Shown piece by piece: positions 5,778 through 6,784 of a stretch of 6,784 bases of DNA. A program made the position numbers and the translations under genes. Position 1 is the first letter of the stretch. Every line of letters starts with the position of its first letter. The stretch spans positions 1 through 6,784 of the forward strand of contig PUOI01000245.1 in NCBI GenBank assembly GCA_003552765.1. Direction: 5' to 3'. The stretch is from Candidatus Hydrogenedentota bacterium (GTDB lineage Bacteria; Hydrogenedentota; Hydrogenedentia; Hydrogenedentales; SLHB01). The notes under the pieces are model-generated. The model had not been told where the DNA came from. It saw only the letters and a list, made by a program, of their open reading frames with translations, and did not search any database.

Positions 5778-6784
5778 ATGACTTTTCCTATCGACATCAG
5801 CGGCTACAAACCTGTTTCGTTTGCGTTGGACGAAACCGCGCCCAGCGCGGAGAAGATGGCGCAACTCGAACAGAACATTCAGATCATGCGCGACACGATC
5901 ATCTTCTTCACGGCCATCGCCGCGGGCAAGGGATTGGCCGGGCATACGGGGGGGCCTTACAGCATCGTGCCGGAGGCGCTCATCGCGGACGGCTTCATGC
6001 GGGGAAACAAGTCCGTGTATCCCGTGCATTTCGACGAGGCGGGACATCGAGTTGCCCTTCAATACGCCTTGAGCGCCCTCCACGGCGAGATGCCGATGGA
6101 GAAGCTGCTGCACTACCGGGAAGCGAACCATGGGCTTTACGGCCATCCCGAACGCGATGAAGAATTGGGCATAAAGTTCTCCTCTGGGCGGCTAGGCCAC
6201 ATGTGGCCATTCGTCAATGGCGTGGCGCGGGCCAATCCCGAGATGCAAGTCTTCCTGTTCGGCAGCGATGGCTCGCAGCAGGAAGGCGATGACGCAGAGG
6301 CGGCGCGGCTGGCCGTGGCCAACAAGTTCAACGTGAAGGTCGTGGTCGATGACAACAACGTCACCATTGCGGGCCATCCCCGCGAGTATCTGCCCGGCTA
6401 TGATGTCGAACGCACCCTGGCCGGGCACGGACTCGTGACGGAGACCGGCGATGGAGAAGACTTGGCTTCCTCTTACGCCCGCATCCAAAAGGCGCTGAAC
6501 ACGCCGGGTCCCGTGGGCGTGATCAACCGCCGCCTCATGGCGCCGGGCGTGGACGGCATAGAGGGCAAGAACGCGGGCCACGACGTCATTCCCGTCGATC
6601 ACGCGATTGCCTATCTCGAGAAGCGCGGCCATCAAGAAGCGGTGGATTACCTGAAACAGGTCGAAAAGCCCAAGTCCATGATCACGTACATGGGCAGCAC
6701 AAAGGAAGTGGCCGGAAACCGGACCGAATTCGGCAAGACGGTGGCGCAAATCCTTCAAGACAGGGACCCCGCCGAGCGCCGGAA
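5778..6784 (+). CDS. Transketolase-like thiamine diphosphate enzyme, N-terminal part (cut by window edge)
   Basis: 335 codons are visible and the frame runs open to the window end. The segment matches the pyrophosphate-binding domain of transketolases. AGHTGGPYS places H56 where yeast transketolase has His30, AGHRVALQYAL places H90 at His69, GHPER places H123 at His103, and H268 may equal His263. The cofactor motif reads GSDGSQQEG (162-170), with D164 and E169, and ends in DDNNVTIAG (191-199), so Mg2+ and thiamine diphosphate binding look intact. GPLGQG of classical transketolase is replaced by GRLGHM (137-142), and the N-terminus is about 25 residues longer than in yeast transketolase, so this is a divergent branch and sugar-phosphate substrates should not be assumed. 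The pyrimidine-binding and C-terminal domains would lie beyond the window. The start is supported by GAGGTG (5765-5770), 7 bases before the ATG. It lies behind a long structured leader. Confidence 0.85.
   Translation, partial: MTFPIDISGYKPVSFALDETAPSAEKMAQLEQNIQIMRDTIIFFTAIAAGKGLAGHTGGPYSIVPEALIADGFMRGNKSVYPVHFDEAGHRVALQYALSALHGEMPMEKLLHYREANHGLYGHPERDEELGIKFSSGRLGHMWPFVNGVARANPEMQVFLFGSDGSQQEGDDAEAARLAVANKFNVKVVVDDNNVTIAGHPREYLPGYDVERTLAGHGLVTETGDGEDLASSYARIQKALNTPGPVGVINRRLMAPGVDGIEGKNAGHDVIPVDHAIAYLEKRGHQEAVDYLKQVEKPKSMITYMGSTKEVAGNRTEFGKTVAQILQDRDPAERR

Overview
The window looks like ordinary chromosomal DNA from a GC-rich, mesophile-type bacterium: dense genes, clear Shine-Dalgarno sites and sigma70-like promoters. 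There are no transposases, phage genes, CRISPR repeats, tRNAs or rRNAs. A DapL-type aminotransferase, a stand-alone PTS EIIA domain and a divergent transketolase-like enzyme in one neighbourhood would fit an environmental, possibly uncultured lineage (PVC, Hydrogenedentota or deltaproteobacterial relatives). That placement is a guess; nothing seen here fixes the phylum.

Layout. Positions 1-1018, minus strand: an ABC exporter operon with the ATPase first, then the permease, which overlaps it by 4 bases and is cut by the window edge. Positions 1019-1230: a divergent regulatory gap holding a good plus-strand promoter. Positions 1231-2412, plus: a class I aminotransferase of LL-diaminopimelate aminotransferase type. 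Positions 2559-3017, plus: a complete EIIA domain of the fructose/nitrogen-PTS type. Positions 3223-4956, plus: a tight two-gene unit, a J-domain-like protein that lacks HPD followed 3 bases later by an unrecognised, mostly helical protein. Positions 4987-5370, minus: a Fur-family metal-dependent regulator, convergent with the two-gene unit. Positions 5371-5777: the only long non-coding stretch (407 bases). It holds a divergent regulatory zone and then an extended -10 promoter that appears to drive a structured leader with two terminator-like hairpins and mutually exclusive pairings. Position 5778 to the edge, plus: the N-terminal half of a transketolase-like thiamine diphosphate enzyme.

Most genes are individually recognisable housekeeping or regulatory functions with no evident shared pathway. 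The two places that deserve attention are the structured leader upstream of the transketolase-like gene, which resembles no riboswitch I could recall and may be an attenuator or a small RNA, and the degenerate J-like protein with its unknown partner. Promoters, RNA folds and operators were read by eye and carry lower confidence than the coding calls.
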